A DNA stretch of 64,000 bases from Linnemannia hyalina. Lineage: Eukaryota > Mortierellomycota > Mortierellomycetes > Mortierellales > Mortierellaceae. Location: the NCBI GenBank assembly GCA_019671135.1, contig JAHRHY010000008.1, forward strand, positions 2,264,322-2,328,321. The letters run 5' to 3'. The notes under the pieces were generated by a model that worked only from the letters and a program-made list of their open reading frames with translations, made no database searches and was not told the DNA's origin. Shown piece after piece: positions 37,962 to 49,500 of this stretch (the first letter of the stretch is position 1; each line of letters starts with the position of its first letter). The translations under genes and the position numbers were made by a program.

Positions 37962-40910
37962 TTGAAAAACCATGTCCTCGGAAAGGTCGTCGGCATGATT
38001 CATGTCATTGAGTTCCAGAAGCGTGGACTCCCCCATGCACACATTCTGCTCATCATGAGCCCCGAGCACAAGCCTGGATTGCCTGAGGACTACGACAAAT
38101 ACATTTCTGCCGAGATTCCTGACCCTGCAACTCATCCGGCCGCCTATGAGACTGTTGTGAAATCCATGATCCATGGCCCATGTGGACCGGCAAACAGGAA
38201 CTCTCCATGCATGGAGAACGGCGTGTGTACCAAAGGCTATCCCAAGCCCTTCCTCGCAACCACCACAAACGGACCAAATGGATATCCGCAGTACCGGCGC
38301 CGCATGGATGGAAGGACAGTCAGGATCGATGGCCGGGGAGATTTCGAGATTGACAACCGTTGGGTCGTTCCGCACAACCCTTATCTGGCTGCAAAGTATG
38401 GTGCCCATATCAATGTCGAGAGCTGCACCTCTTCCACTGCGGTCAAGTATCTTTACAAGTACGTCTACAAGGGTCATGATCGAGCCACTGTTGTGGTTCA
38501 ACAGCCGGCACAAGACGGAGCTCAAGCCGGAGCCGGAGATCTACCTGTGCCAGAAGTCAACGAGATCATTGATTTCATCGACGGTCGCTATGTCTCTGCC
38601 TTCGAGTCTTCTTGGCGCATATTCGGTTTCCGCCTACACAGTGCCTATCCATCCGTCACCAGGTTGCATTTGCATCTTCCCGGCCAGTTCATGCACGCCT
38701 TCCGCTCGGACGAACCCATCGCCGATGTCCTAGAGAGAGCCGCACTGGAGCGCAGTACGCTGACTGCATTCTTCGACTATAACCGCAACCATCCTGACGA
38801 ACCGCCATCAAAGTACCACGACTTTCCTCAAACCCACGTTTACCTCAAGAGGGAAAAGCGATGGAAGCTCAGAGAGAGAGGATGTACAGTCGGCCGACTC
38901 TTTTTTGTGCATGATACCGCAGGCGATCTGTTTTATTTGCGGTTGCTACTACTCTCGGTGCCAAGTCCTATATCGTTTGAGGGCCTAAGAACAGTCGAAA
39001 ACGAGGTCCACCCCACGTTCAAGGCCGCCTGCATCGCCCTTGGCATGCTTCAAGATGATCGCGAGTGGGTGAACTGTCTTCGGGATGCCGCAGTCAGCCA
39101 AACGGGATACCAACTCCGCTCCCTTTTTGCAAAGATTCTTGCCTTTTGCAACCCGACAAATCCTGCTCAGCTTTGGACCACCTTTCGCGATGCACTGTCT
39201 GATGATCTCCGTCCAAGGGAACGTGACGCTACCAGCCTTGAGCAGCGACAATCCTTTGCAGACCAGCGTGCAAATGCTGCCTTGATCCACTTACAAGTTC
39301 TCTTGAGGAACCTCGGCAAGACTCTCCACGACTACGAAGGCATGCCCGAGCCCATCATACTGGAGCAGCATGGTCCCAACGTAAATGCATTTATTGCAGA
39401 CGAGTTGAATTACCCTTTGCCCAGCGCAGAAGATTTCGCCATGATGGAGCAGTCACTCAACGCGAATCAGAGGGAAGCATACAACCGAATCAAGCACTCC
39501 TATGAGATGAACTCTTCCGAGGCGTACTTCATCGATGGTCCTGCAGGTACAGGAAAGACCTTCCTGTACTCCCTAATCCTGTCTATGGTCCGGTCGAATC
39601 GCGATATCGCTCTTGCCGTTGCTGGATCTGGAATCGCCACATTACTCCTACAAGGCGGAAGAACCGCTCACTCGCGCTTTAAGATTCCCGTCCCTACCCA
39701 CGAGGATAGCGTTTGTTCAGTCAACCACAGGTCAGAAATTGCCAATCTTCTCATCCGGGCCAAGATCGTTGTCTGGGACGAGGCTCCGATGACGCATCGG
39801 CATATCTTTGAGGCTGTAGATCGCACTCTCAAAGACCTGATGAAGACTGTGGACCCTGCGAACGAACATCGTCCCTTTGGAGGAAAGCTCATGGTCTTTG
39901 GCGGCGACTTCAGGCAGATTCCTCCAGTCGTTAAGCAAGGCCGCAGAGAGGAAACCATTGGAGCCTGCTTTAAACGATCTCCACTCTGGGACCACATTCA
40001 ACACCTTCATCTTTCCGTCAACATGCGCCTCCTCAGAAATGCCGACGCTCCCGACATCGAGGAACAGACCGGGTTTGCAAACTGGCTTCTTCAAGTTGGA
40101 GAAGGTACTGTTCCTGGCCCGTCTCCAGACCACAGAATCTCCACCACCATCACACTTCCACCCCAGATGGTGATGCCAGCCAATGCCAACATTGGCGATC
40201 TCATTGCCAAGGTCTACCCTGATCTCCAGCACAATATTGGCAATGCCCAGTATCTCAATCAGCGCGCAGTGCTCTGTCCAACAAACGACAACGTCGATGA
40301 AGTCAACAACCACATCATGTCAGCCATACAAGGGGAATCAAGAGAGTTTCTCTCGCAGGACTCCATCATCGACAAAGAAGACGATAGGGTGGACGCTCTG
40401 TTTCCTATCGAGTTTCTGAACAGCCTCAAGTCGTCTTCGCTCCCTCCTCACTGCCTGAGATTGACCGTGGGTTGTCCTGTCATACTCCTTCGAAACCTCA
40501 TGCCACAGGAAGGACTTTGCAATGGCACGCGACTCATATGTACATCGCTCTCACGGTACGTCTTGGGAGCCACTATCATTACAGGAACACATGCCGGCAA
40601 TCACGTATTCCTTTCCCGCATCCCGATCTGCCCTTCTGACCTCGATATGCCGTTCAAGTTCCGACGACTCCAGTTCCCTATCCGACCCGCCTTTGCAATG
40701 ACGATCAACAAGTCCCAAGGTCAGACTTTAGACACCGTTGGTATCTATCTCAAGAAGCCGGTATTTGCCCATGGCCAAGTGTACGTTGCCCTATCTCGAG
40801 TGACGAACAAGAACAACGTGCATGTGTTGATTGAGAGGGAGGGTCCCGATACACCATATGGCTGTACAACAAATGTTGTTTACCCAGAGATTCTTGCCCT
40901 GAGTGACTAA
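37962..40910 (+). pseudogene. Helitron 1 Rep-Pif1 gene, N-terminus deleted
   Basis: Over 980 codons without a stop, but no ATG at the true beginning: the frame starts at TRVFHIKLKELLHD, right at the deletion junction (about 37915-37925). It retains the HUH motif GLPHAHILLIM, the YLYKYVYKG tyrosine motif, Walker A GPAGTGKTF, DEAPM, AFAMTINKSQGQT and YVALSRV, and ends YPEILALSD. It lacks the zinc region and about the first 550 residues seen in Helitron B. A protein could initiate only at internal ATGs. Over 90% identical by eye to Helitron B where they overlap. Probably non-autonomous. Confidence 0.8.
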
Positions 40911-41027
40911 AAAAAAATGACATAAGAAAAAAAAAAGGAGGGTAGGGATCAAGGGATCCATTTCGCTTTCTTTTTTTTTTTTTTTCACCCAACACCTCCG
41001 CGAGCGAAGCCGCGGGTACTATTCTAG
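40911..41027 (+). other. Helitron 1 3' terminus
   Basis: A- and T-rich tracts, then the GC hairpin (40998-41015), GTACTATT and CTAG. The hairpin is the expected rolling-circle termination signal. GCGAAGCCGCGG resembles GGCTACGCCGCGG in Helitron D. Confidence 0.85.
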
Positions 41028-41197
41028 TCTAATAATACAAAGCGACTGTAGTGATCACCTGATATAGTTCGCAGTCACAATCAATCAATCGTTCCTAAAT
41101 CACATGATTGTATTATGTCTATCGTGTGTGCTGTGTGTGTGCCTGACGAACGCCACTAAATTTCCACCTCCCATTGTTGTTGATTGATGTTGACTAA
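41028..41197 (+). mobile_element. Helitron 2, 5' end (continues at 57868)
   Basis: Matches 37009-37178 almost perfectly (one visible change, GTGAGTGCT to GTGTGTGCT) and breaks at GTTGACTAA. The Helitron 1 sequence that follows (GCAAAAGTGCG) resumes at 57871, so element X was inserted here with TAA (or CTAA) duplicated. Confidence 0.9.
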
Positions 41198-41692
41198 GGA
41201 GGCCTTTCAGGTCCAAGTTATCATATGGTGTTTGTTACATCTCTGTAGATCTCGACAATATCCATAGCGACTATGGGATGAGAATGTATATATGATACCA
41301 AGCATATAAGACAACCATTGTAACATTTTTTGTTTAACTATCCTACTAAACACCAACCTATTCTCCAAACAACAAAGTCTTCTTATTTTTCGCACACCAC
41401 ACTCTTGAATATGTCCATCTACTATTAACCTGTAACCCTCACTGCAAGATTCGCCAGAGTAGTTCTTGTATGTCATCATCTAAAGCACTTGTACTCTCAA
41501 CTGTATCTTTGGGGCGAAATACAGGGGAGAGATTACATTTTAAAAAAACATGTGCTGTCTATTGCTATTTTATTCTGTGTTCTGTTGCCCACTATGAAGA
41601 GATATGTCAGTTATGGAAGTAAACACTCCGTTCCTTGGGCTTTGGATATTTTTTATATGCCTTTTTATATCCTCTGCACATGAAGGGGCCGC
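41198..41692 (+). repeat. Left terminal direct repeat of element X (495 bp)
   Basis: GGAGGCCTTTCAGG...CATGAAGGGGCCGC, followed inward by TACCGAATAAAAT. No difference from 57373-57867 seen by eye. It contains open frames of 64 and 90 codons on opposite strands; the 64-codon one starts with TTG in all copies and is not called as a gene. Confidence 0.92.
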
Positions 41693-41853
41693 TACCGAAT
41701 AAAATATAAAAATATATTTGTATTCTCAACTATGTGCTTGCTGTATGATAGATACCATCCTACATGCTGTTGTGTATGCAGTTAAGTATAAGCCTTTTTA
41801 AAAAATTGTTATTGTTGGTTAACGTCATGACAATCCAATACATAAATATTATT
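41693..41853 (+). promoter_or_regulatory. Element X transposase promoter region
   Basis: Equivalent to 14749-14901 of Y in reverse. Contains TATAAAAATATATT next to the repeat and CCTTTTTAAAAAATTG about 55 bp before the transposase ATG at 41854. Confidence 0.5.
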
Positions 41854-41869
41854 ATGGATCTAACAAAAC

Positions 41870-41968
41870 TGCAACAGTTGAACCTCCGATCAGAGTAGCT
41901 TTAGATAAATAGACACACACTACCATAATACATCCACATCTCTTACTTCCACTCCTCCTAAAGTTGCA
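41870..41968 (+). repeat. gypsy-A 5' LTR (99 bp)
   Basis: TGCAACAGTTGAACC...AAAGTTGCA, identical by eye to 52629-52727. Unusually short for an LTR. Confidence 0.95.
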
Positions 41969-42138
41969 TGGTAGCAAAGGTTCACGAATCCACTGACCAG
42001 ACCCCAGACCCCCCAGTACAAACCCCAGACCCCTCCAGTTCCCCTGACACCTCACCCAGCACCTCTTCCATCCCCTCGCCCTGTCTTCCCCCTATCGACA
42101 CGTATTTTATCACAGATTTTTTATCGGAACTCACCATC

Positions 42139-43149
42139 ATGAACAACGACAACCAATCCCTTCCCACCATCATTGAACTCGACACCACCTCCAAACCCGC
42201 CAAGTATGACGGCACTCGCGAAGGCTTCAAATGCCTTGCGTGGCTAAAGGAGGTGCAACGCTACTTCACCATGAAGAACGTACCTGACAGAAAACGCACC
42301 ATTCATGCCGTCAACCTCCTTAACCAAACCTCTCTCCTCTGGTGGGAATCCCTTAACATCGACGACACCTGCGAGTACCTCACCTTCACAACCTTGTTCA
42401 AGAAGGCATATATGCCTGACGGCTTCCTTGAACACGTCCGCGGCCTCCTCCTCAATGCCAAGCTCACCACCAACCTCGCCGAGTACCTTACCCGCATCCG
42501 CCTCTACATGAACATTTTACTTGCGGAGGATCCCACCGGCCGCGTCTTCCTTGAATCCACCGTCAGAGTTGTTTTTCTCCAAGGCTGCCCCGACGACCTG
42601 AGGCAATTACTTCAGACTGATCAGGTATCTAACCCCAACAACACTTTTTTCGACATGTGCTCCAAGGCTGAAGGATTTGACACCATCTATGCTTTCGGAC
42701 CCAGAGGCGCCACCAAGGGTATGTTCGCCAAGGCTATGAATAACATCCGCTCACAAACCCCGACCTCCAACTCAGCCCCAACCTCCGCCCCCGCCTTCGA
42801 CCCAATGGCGATGGAGATTGATAACATCAGTGTCGACCCCACCACCCGCGCACTCATGTCCTCGGTCCAGTCCCTCACTATCGCTGTCAACGCTATGGCA
42901 TCTCAGTTCAACAACCAGCAACAGCAACAAAACCGCCCGCGCCTTGCCCGCCTCACCGATGAAGAAAGACTATACTTGGAGAACAACAACGGCTGTTTCA
43001 AGTGCCGCCGACCCAATGCCGGACATTACTCCTGGGACTGTGGGAAAAACCGCAATACGCCCCGACCTCCCAGGTCCCAGGCCGTCAACAACATTGCTTA
43101 CGCGGGCAACCCCCCAACAGACCAGTCGGGAAATGCCCCCAGCAACTAG
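42139..43149 (+). CDS. gag: Gag protein of gypsy-A
   Basis: 336 residues from the ATG at 42139 (MNNDNQSLPTII). An upstream in-frame ATG at 41968 overlaps the LTR end and PBS and is less likely. The core (KYDGTREGFKCLAWLKEVQRYF...LLWWESL...) is homologous to gypsy-2 Gag. The knuckle CFKCRRPNAGHYSWDC is near residue 290, a CCHC type with slightly longer spacing. The pol frame is -1 relative to gag and overlaps its end. Confidence 0.9.
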   Translation: MNNDNQSLPTIIELDTTSKPAKYDGTREGFKCLAWLKEVQRYFTMKNVPDRKRTIHAVNLLNQTSLLWWESLNIDDTCEYLTFTTLFKKAYMPDGFLEHVRGLLLNAKLTTNLAEYLTRIRLYMNILLAEDPTGRVFLESTVRVVFLQGCPDDLRQLLQTDQVSNPNNTFFDMCSKAEGFDTIYAFGPRGATKGMFAKAMNNIRSQTPTSNSAPTSAPAFDPMAMEIDNISVDPTTRALMSSVQSLTIAVNAMASQFNNQQQQQNRPRLARLTDEERLYLENNNGCFKCRRPNAGHYSWDCGKNRNTPRPPRSQAVNNIAYAGNPPTDQSGNAPSN

Positions 43150-46100
43150 GTACAGTCCAGGACCCAGTTGCTGAAACCCCCTCCCTTTACCCCAGCGGTG
43201 AAGGGAGTGCTCACACACCAGAGTTAAGTTCAAAAGAAAAAATAAAAAAGTCGCCAGATCTATCAGTTGAAAGTACTTCTAGCCAAACTCAGATTTCAAA
43301 CTCAATTCGTGATGCTCACTCCCCCCCCACCCTCGCACCTTCACTGGACCAGACCCCAACCTTTGACTCGTCCCATATTGTGTCTAGAACTTCAGATGGC
43401 CCAGACCTGGACCTGACCGCCCCTGTTGTGTCGACCACACCGCCTACGAAGCGACAGTTGAGAAGACGGAGACAAAAGCAATTGCGTCTCTGTTCATTTT
43501 CTATCGCCGAGGCTGAGCGCCAACTGCTCACTTTTAATTGCCTTGTCAGCGGCTTTCCGGCTCGCGTGCTGATTGATGGCGGTGCTGAAGGTAACGTGAT
43601 CAGTACCTCATTTCAAAAGAAAAACAATTTGTCACGAACCGTCATCAACCCCATTCCTGTCCTCCTTCCCGACGGCTCATCCTCCATCACCAACCATACT
43701 GTCAACATCACCATCGAACGCAACGGCTACTCCGACACTCTCGACCCCATTCTCTACCCACTCAAGAAATACGACCTGATTCTGGGAAAACCATGGCTCA
43801 CACACATCAACCCTCAAATCAACTGGCGTACAAATGCTCTACACTTCACCCACAACAACACATCCATCAAATGGGACTGCACAGGATTTAAATCAAACAG
43901 CATCCAAACCCGCACCAAAGGTCTCCTCCTCTCCCACCTACACTTTCATACCATGGCTACCCTCCCCGGCTCGGACATATTCTTGGCTCTGGTCAAGTCC
44001 TCGAAGGATCTGCAGAAGGACAAGGACAGGAATGACAAGGACTCACCATCGCCACCCAAGCGCCCTCTTATGACACCTGAGATCAGGTCAATCGTCGAAG
44101 ATGAGTTTAAGGACGTATTCCCCGACACACTTCCCAGCGGCCTCCCACCAGACAGAGGCGATGCGATGAAAATCGAGACAGACCCCACAGCAGACCCACC
44201 ATTCAAGCCAGTCATTCGCCTCTCCATTGCAGAACTCGACGAACTCAGGAAGCAGCTGGATGAATTACTCGCCAAAAAATTCATCAAGCCCAGTACATCA
44301 CCTTACGGCGCTCCAGTACTTTTCGTTCGGAAAAAGGATGGCACCCTGCGTATGTGCGTGGACTACCGAGCTTTGAACGGGATCACCAAGAAAAATCGGC
44401 ATCCACTCCCCAGGATCGACGAGCTAATTGACCGTTTTCGTGGCGCACGTTATTTCAGTAAACTGGATCTACTCTCAGGATACCACCAACAGAGGATCTA
44501 CGAACCACACACACACAAAACAGCATTCCGATGCAGATATGGACACTTTGAATTTAACGTCGTCCCATTCGGCCTCACCAACGCACCCGCCTCCTTCTCC
44601 AACATGATGCTAAGGGTACTCGACCCGGTTTTGGATAAATGGGTTGTTGTCTATCTAGACGATATTCTTATCTACTCTAAAACTAAGGCCGAGCATCTAA
44701 AGCACCTTCGCAGCGTCCTCGCCCTCCTTCGACAACATGGACTTTACGCCAAACTCAGCAAGTGTTCGTTTATGCAGGAGGAAACCGAATTTCTTGGACA
44801 CACCATCTCCAAGGACGGGATCTCAACTTCAGCAGGACTTGTCAAAGCCATTCGGGAATGGCCACGCCCCACCAGCATCAAAGACGTCCAACAGTTCCTG
44901 GGCTTGGCACAATTCTACCAGACTTACATCGACAAGTTCGCCCAGATCGCCCTTCCGCTCTCTCAGCTTCTAGCAGGCGGCGCAACTTTTTCATGGGATA
45001 ATGACAAGGAACAGGCATTTCTCTCTTTTAAAACCGCCATCAGCTCTGCCCCGGTCCTACGCATATTCGATCCCGACTTGCTAACAACCGTCGAGACCGA
45101 CGCATCCGGATTTGCTATCGGCGCTGTTCTCTTTCAGACGGACGCATCAGGAGTATCCCGACCCGTTGCTTTCACTTCACGGAAACTTCAACCGGCAGAG
45201 AGAAACTACCCAACCCATGAGCAGGAGCTACTGGCAGTTGTGCATGCCCTCAGGACGTGGCGATACTACCTGGATGGATCCCACTTTGTCGTGTACACGG
45301 ATCATGCAACCCTCCGCCATTTTCCGACACAACCAAAACTCACCCGCCGCCAGGCCCGATGGATGGAGCTACTGCAGGAATATGACTTCGACTTCAAGTA
45401 CAAGCGCGGAGCCGACAACACAGTACCCGACGCCCTATCTCGCCGACCCGACCATCGTGCAGAAGATCCTGTCAGCCCAACAACAGACACAGTCGAGATC
45501 CATTCAATCGATATCCAACTTGAACCAGGTGTGAGGCAGCGCCTGATAGAAGACTACCAGAGCAGCCCCAGGCTCAGTCTCGTCTACAAAAGCTGCCTCG
45601 AGGGAAGTGCCCCCTCTGGTTACTCTTTTCATAATGGTCTTCTCTACTATGATCGCCGTGGTACCACCGTCCTTGCCATACCACAGAAAGCTGACATTTG
45701 CCGCTCTCTTTTACATGACTGCCACGATACCCCCGTAGCTGGTCACTTCGGGTTCAGGAAGACATACGACAAACTGCGACGGATGGCATACTGGCCCAAC
45801 ATGGCCAAGGAGATTCAACTCTACGTCGACTCATGCGAGAAGTGTCAACGCAATAAGCCAAGTCAGGAGCGACCTGCAGGACTCCTCCAACCTCTCCCCA
45901 TCCCCGCCAGTCGCTGGGAGGTTGTGACCATGGACTTTATGACCCACCTACCCAAGACACCCCGCAACCATGATGCCATTACCGTCTTTGTCGATAAATT
46001 ATCGAAGCATGTCCACTTCGTTCCCAGCACCACCACCGCTACCGCCACCGACGTTGCTCGCCAGTTTTTCGACAATGTCTTCCGCCATCATGGAATGCCA

Positions 46101-46295
46101 ACGACAATCGTCTCGGATCGCGACAGCAAATTCACCAGTCACTTTTGGCAGGAACTTCATCGACTCATGGATGTCAAGCTTGCAATGTCAACAGCCTATC
46201 ACCCACAAACGGACGGACAGACGGAGGTCATGAACAAGACACTAGGAGTTATGCTACGCGCTTTCATCGACGAAAAACAGACCAACTGGGATACC

Positions 46296-46492
46296 TGTCA
46301 AGAAAGCAGACCAAGCAATAGAATGAAGTAGATAAAGAGAACCTTGATCAAGGACTAAGAAATGAGTATAAGGAATAGGTTAAAGAGTATGTTGTATTGG
46401 CGATACCAAGTAAAGAGCTATAGATTTGCTATCTAAGGCCCTTTTATACTCGTTAGGGCGAAGTCACAAGAGCAAGCTCTTGTCTCGTGACA
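46296..46492 (-). repeat. gypsy-B 3' LTR (197 bp)
   Basis: TGTCAAGAAAGC...CTCGTGACA on plus; ends form TGTCA/TGACA inverted repeats. Identical by eye to 51715-51911. Confidence 0.96.
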
Positions 46493-46502
46493 ACCTCCCC
46501 CT

Positions 46503-49500
46503 CTAGGGCCGAGTTCCAAGAGGCCTTTGGCTGGGTTTGTGAGGGTGTTGCAGATGGAACTCGCGAACAAGGTCCGGGGAATTCTTGACACAGGCGGCCG
46601 GTTCCCAGGTTCGTTCGGATACGGGGTAGCCTCTCCAATGTATATAGTATTCAAGGTGGTTGCGCCTGATCCGTGAATCCAAAATGGCCTCAACCTCGTA
46701 CTCCTCATCGCCGGAGACGACAAGCGGAGGAGGTCGTTTTGAGGCTCGACCGGGGATCGTATCTGGATGCGCACGCTCAAGTAAGTTTACATGAAAGACA
46801 GGATGTAGCTTGGTCGTTGGTGGTAAATCGAGACGGAAGGATCGAGTGCCGATTTTTTCGAGAATACGGTAAGGGCCCATGCGCTTATGGTCGAGCTTCT
46901 TGCATGGTCTGTTCGTTTGGAGGTTCCGGGCGTCTAGCCATACAAGATCTCCTACTTGCAGATTGGGTTGTGGTTGGGCCTTGGTGTCGAAGTTCCTGGC
47001 ATGCTGTTCAATGGCGGTGTGGATATTGAGTTGCATCTCCGCATAGAGGTTCTTTAGGGCCTGGACGCGTTCTTGGGCTGGGACATTGTCCTTCGAGACT
47101 CTTGGGATGGTGATGGTAAATTTCGGATGGTAGCCGAGGTTGGCAAAGAATGGTGTTGTTTTTGTTGTTGAGTGTGTTGCGTTGTTGTATGCAAATTCTG
47201 CTATCGGTAGAAGGGTGCTCCAGTCCGTTTGCTGATAGTCGATATACCCTCGTAGGTACTGTTCCAGTATTGAATTTACTCTCTCGGTCTGTCCATCGGT
47301 GCGTTGGTGGTAGGCGGTAGAAAGCTTCTGATTGATCCCCAGAGACTTGAACATGGTGGAAACGAAGGCTGAAGTGAAGGTGGCGCCTCTGTCAGAAACA
47401 ATGTCATCCGGGAGACCGTGGGCTGAAAATACGCGTTCTAGGAACAAACAGACCGTATCCTGTGCATTGATGTTGTCGTAGGTGGGGACAAAGTGTGCCA
47501 TCTTGGTGAATCGGTCCACAAAAACACAGATTGCCGTATAGCCGTTTGAGGGGGGGAGTTGGGTGATGAAATCCATCGATACTGAGGTCCAGGGGCGATC
47601 TGGTACAGGCAGGGGTTGTAAAAGTCCATAAGGCTTGTGAGTGGATGACTTTGTCCGTTGGCAGGTGTCACAACCGTTGATGTAATCCTTGATGTAACGC
47701 CACATGGAAGGCCAGTAAAAGGTTCGACTGACAAGGTCTGAGGTCTTGGTAATTCCAAAATGACCGGCGGTTGGGGCGTCGTGACATTCTTGAAGGATTT
47801 GTTTCTTGAGTTCGGGATCGTCGGGGACGCAGACAAGGCCATCCCGCAGGAGTCGCCCATCTTGAATTGAGTACTGGGCATTGTCCGAGTTCGACTTTGC
47901 GGTCTTGGCGAGTATTGGACCAAAGTATAGATCATCGGGGATTAGTGTCTTGATTTTTTCCTGGATCGCTGGCGTCTCTGGTTGCAGTGACCGGGCCTGG
48001 ATGGTGTTCAGAATCTGGATCGGCGGTAAGAGGGCCATCTCGGTCTTGCCGTGCTGGGCCGCACCTCCCTCTCCAGGGTTGTCCCGCCGGGACAAAGCAT
48101 CGGCAGCGGCATTCTGGGAGCCAGGGCGGTAATGGATGGTAAAGTTGTAGTCAGACAAGATTTCAGACCAGCGGACTTGACGGCGGCTCAATTGGCGCGT
48201 GGTGGTAAAGTACTCAAGATTTCTGTGGTCGGTGATGACTTCCGTGGTAGCGGGCGAGAATTCCAGGTAGTGTCGCCAATGTTTAAAGGCAGACACAATG
48301 GCAAGGAGTTCTTTGTCGTAGATCTGATAGTTGAGTTCAGCAGGCAATAGTTTTCGGGAGTAGTAAGCGATAGGATGTAGGCGTCCATCTTGGTCACGCT
48401 GACTGCAGACAGCGCCGAGGGCCTTGTCAGAAGCGTCAGTTTCAATGATGCAGGGGCGATCTGGTTGGAAATGCCGAAGGACGGGGCCAGACATGAAGCG
48501 TGACTTGAGCTCCGTGAAAGCGGCTTGTGCGATAGCGGTCCAGACAAAGTTAGTATTTTTCTTGAGTAACGCGGTGAGAGGCGCGGCGATATGGGAGTAT
48601 TTCCGTACAAAACGACGGTAGAAGTTGGAGAAACCCAGAAAGCACTGGACATCCGAAACGGAAGAGGGAGTGGGCCAATCGCGAATGGCGGCAACCTTGG
48701 CGGGGTCCATAGAAATACCGTCAGTTCCGATCACAAAGCCGAGGAATTCGACTTTGTCCTTGTCGAACGAGCATTTCTCGAGTTTTAAGCATAGACCAGC
48801 GTCTTGGAGCTTGCTGAGAACTTTGCGGACATGCGCGGTATGTTCCTCAAGGGTGTCGGAGTAGATGAGAATGTCGTCAATGTATAGCACGACAAAGTCA
48901 TCTAGGTAATCGCGGAGGACGTCGTTGGCGAAAGCTTGGAAAGTTCCGGGAGCGTTCATTAGTCCGAAGGGCATGACTGTATACTCGAAGTGGCCATAGC
49001 GGCAGCGGAATGCAGTCTTCCATTCGTCGCCCTCCTTGATGCGGAGAAGATTGTATGCTCCTCGCATGTCGAGCTTGGTGAAATACTTGGCTTTGCCTAG
49101 TCGGTCGAAAGTTTCGGAGATCAGTGGCAGAGGGCATCGATTGGGGACAGTCACCTTGTTGAGGCCTCGATAGTCGACACAGAGGCGGAGAGAACCGTCT
49201 TTCTTTTTAACAAAAAGGACGGGGGCGCCAGCTGGAGACTCGGATCGACGGATGAACCCTTTTGCAAGGTTTTCTTGAATATATTCGCGTAGAACTTGCA
49301 GTTCCGTTTGTGATAGGTTGTACACTGGTCCAAATGGCACGGTGGCTCCTTCGACCACAGGGATATTGTGATCATAGGGTCGATGTGGCGGTAGCTTGTC
49401 GGCTTGCATCTTGGAGAATACCTGAGCATATTCGGCATATTTCTCGGGCAGTTGGACTGTGGGTTTTGATTCAGGGATAGAGTTGTCGTTGGTGGTTGCG

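Larger units (their letters stand above)
37009..41027 (+). mobile_element. Helitron 1, internally deleted but with both termini
   Basis: Starts TCTAATAATACAAAGCG after an A at 37008, and ends at CTAG (41024-41027) followed by T. A hairpin CCGCG-AGCGAAGC-CGCGG lies 10-11 bp before CTAG. These are classical Helitron ends and an A/T target. Helitron 2 starts at the next base (41028, TCTAATAATAC). Internal deletion fuses the zinc-knuckle gene to the Rep domain. Confidence 0.9.
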
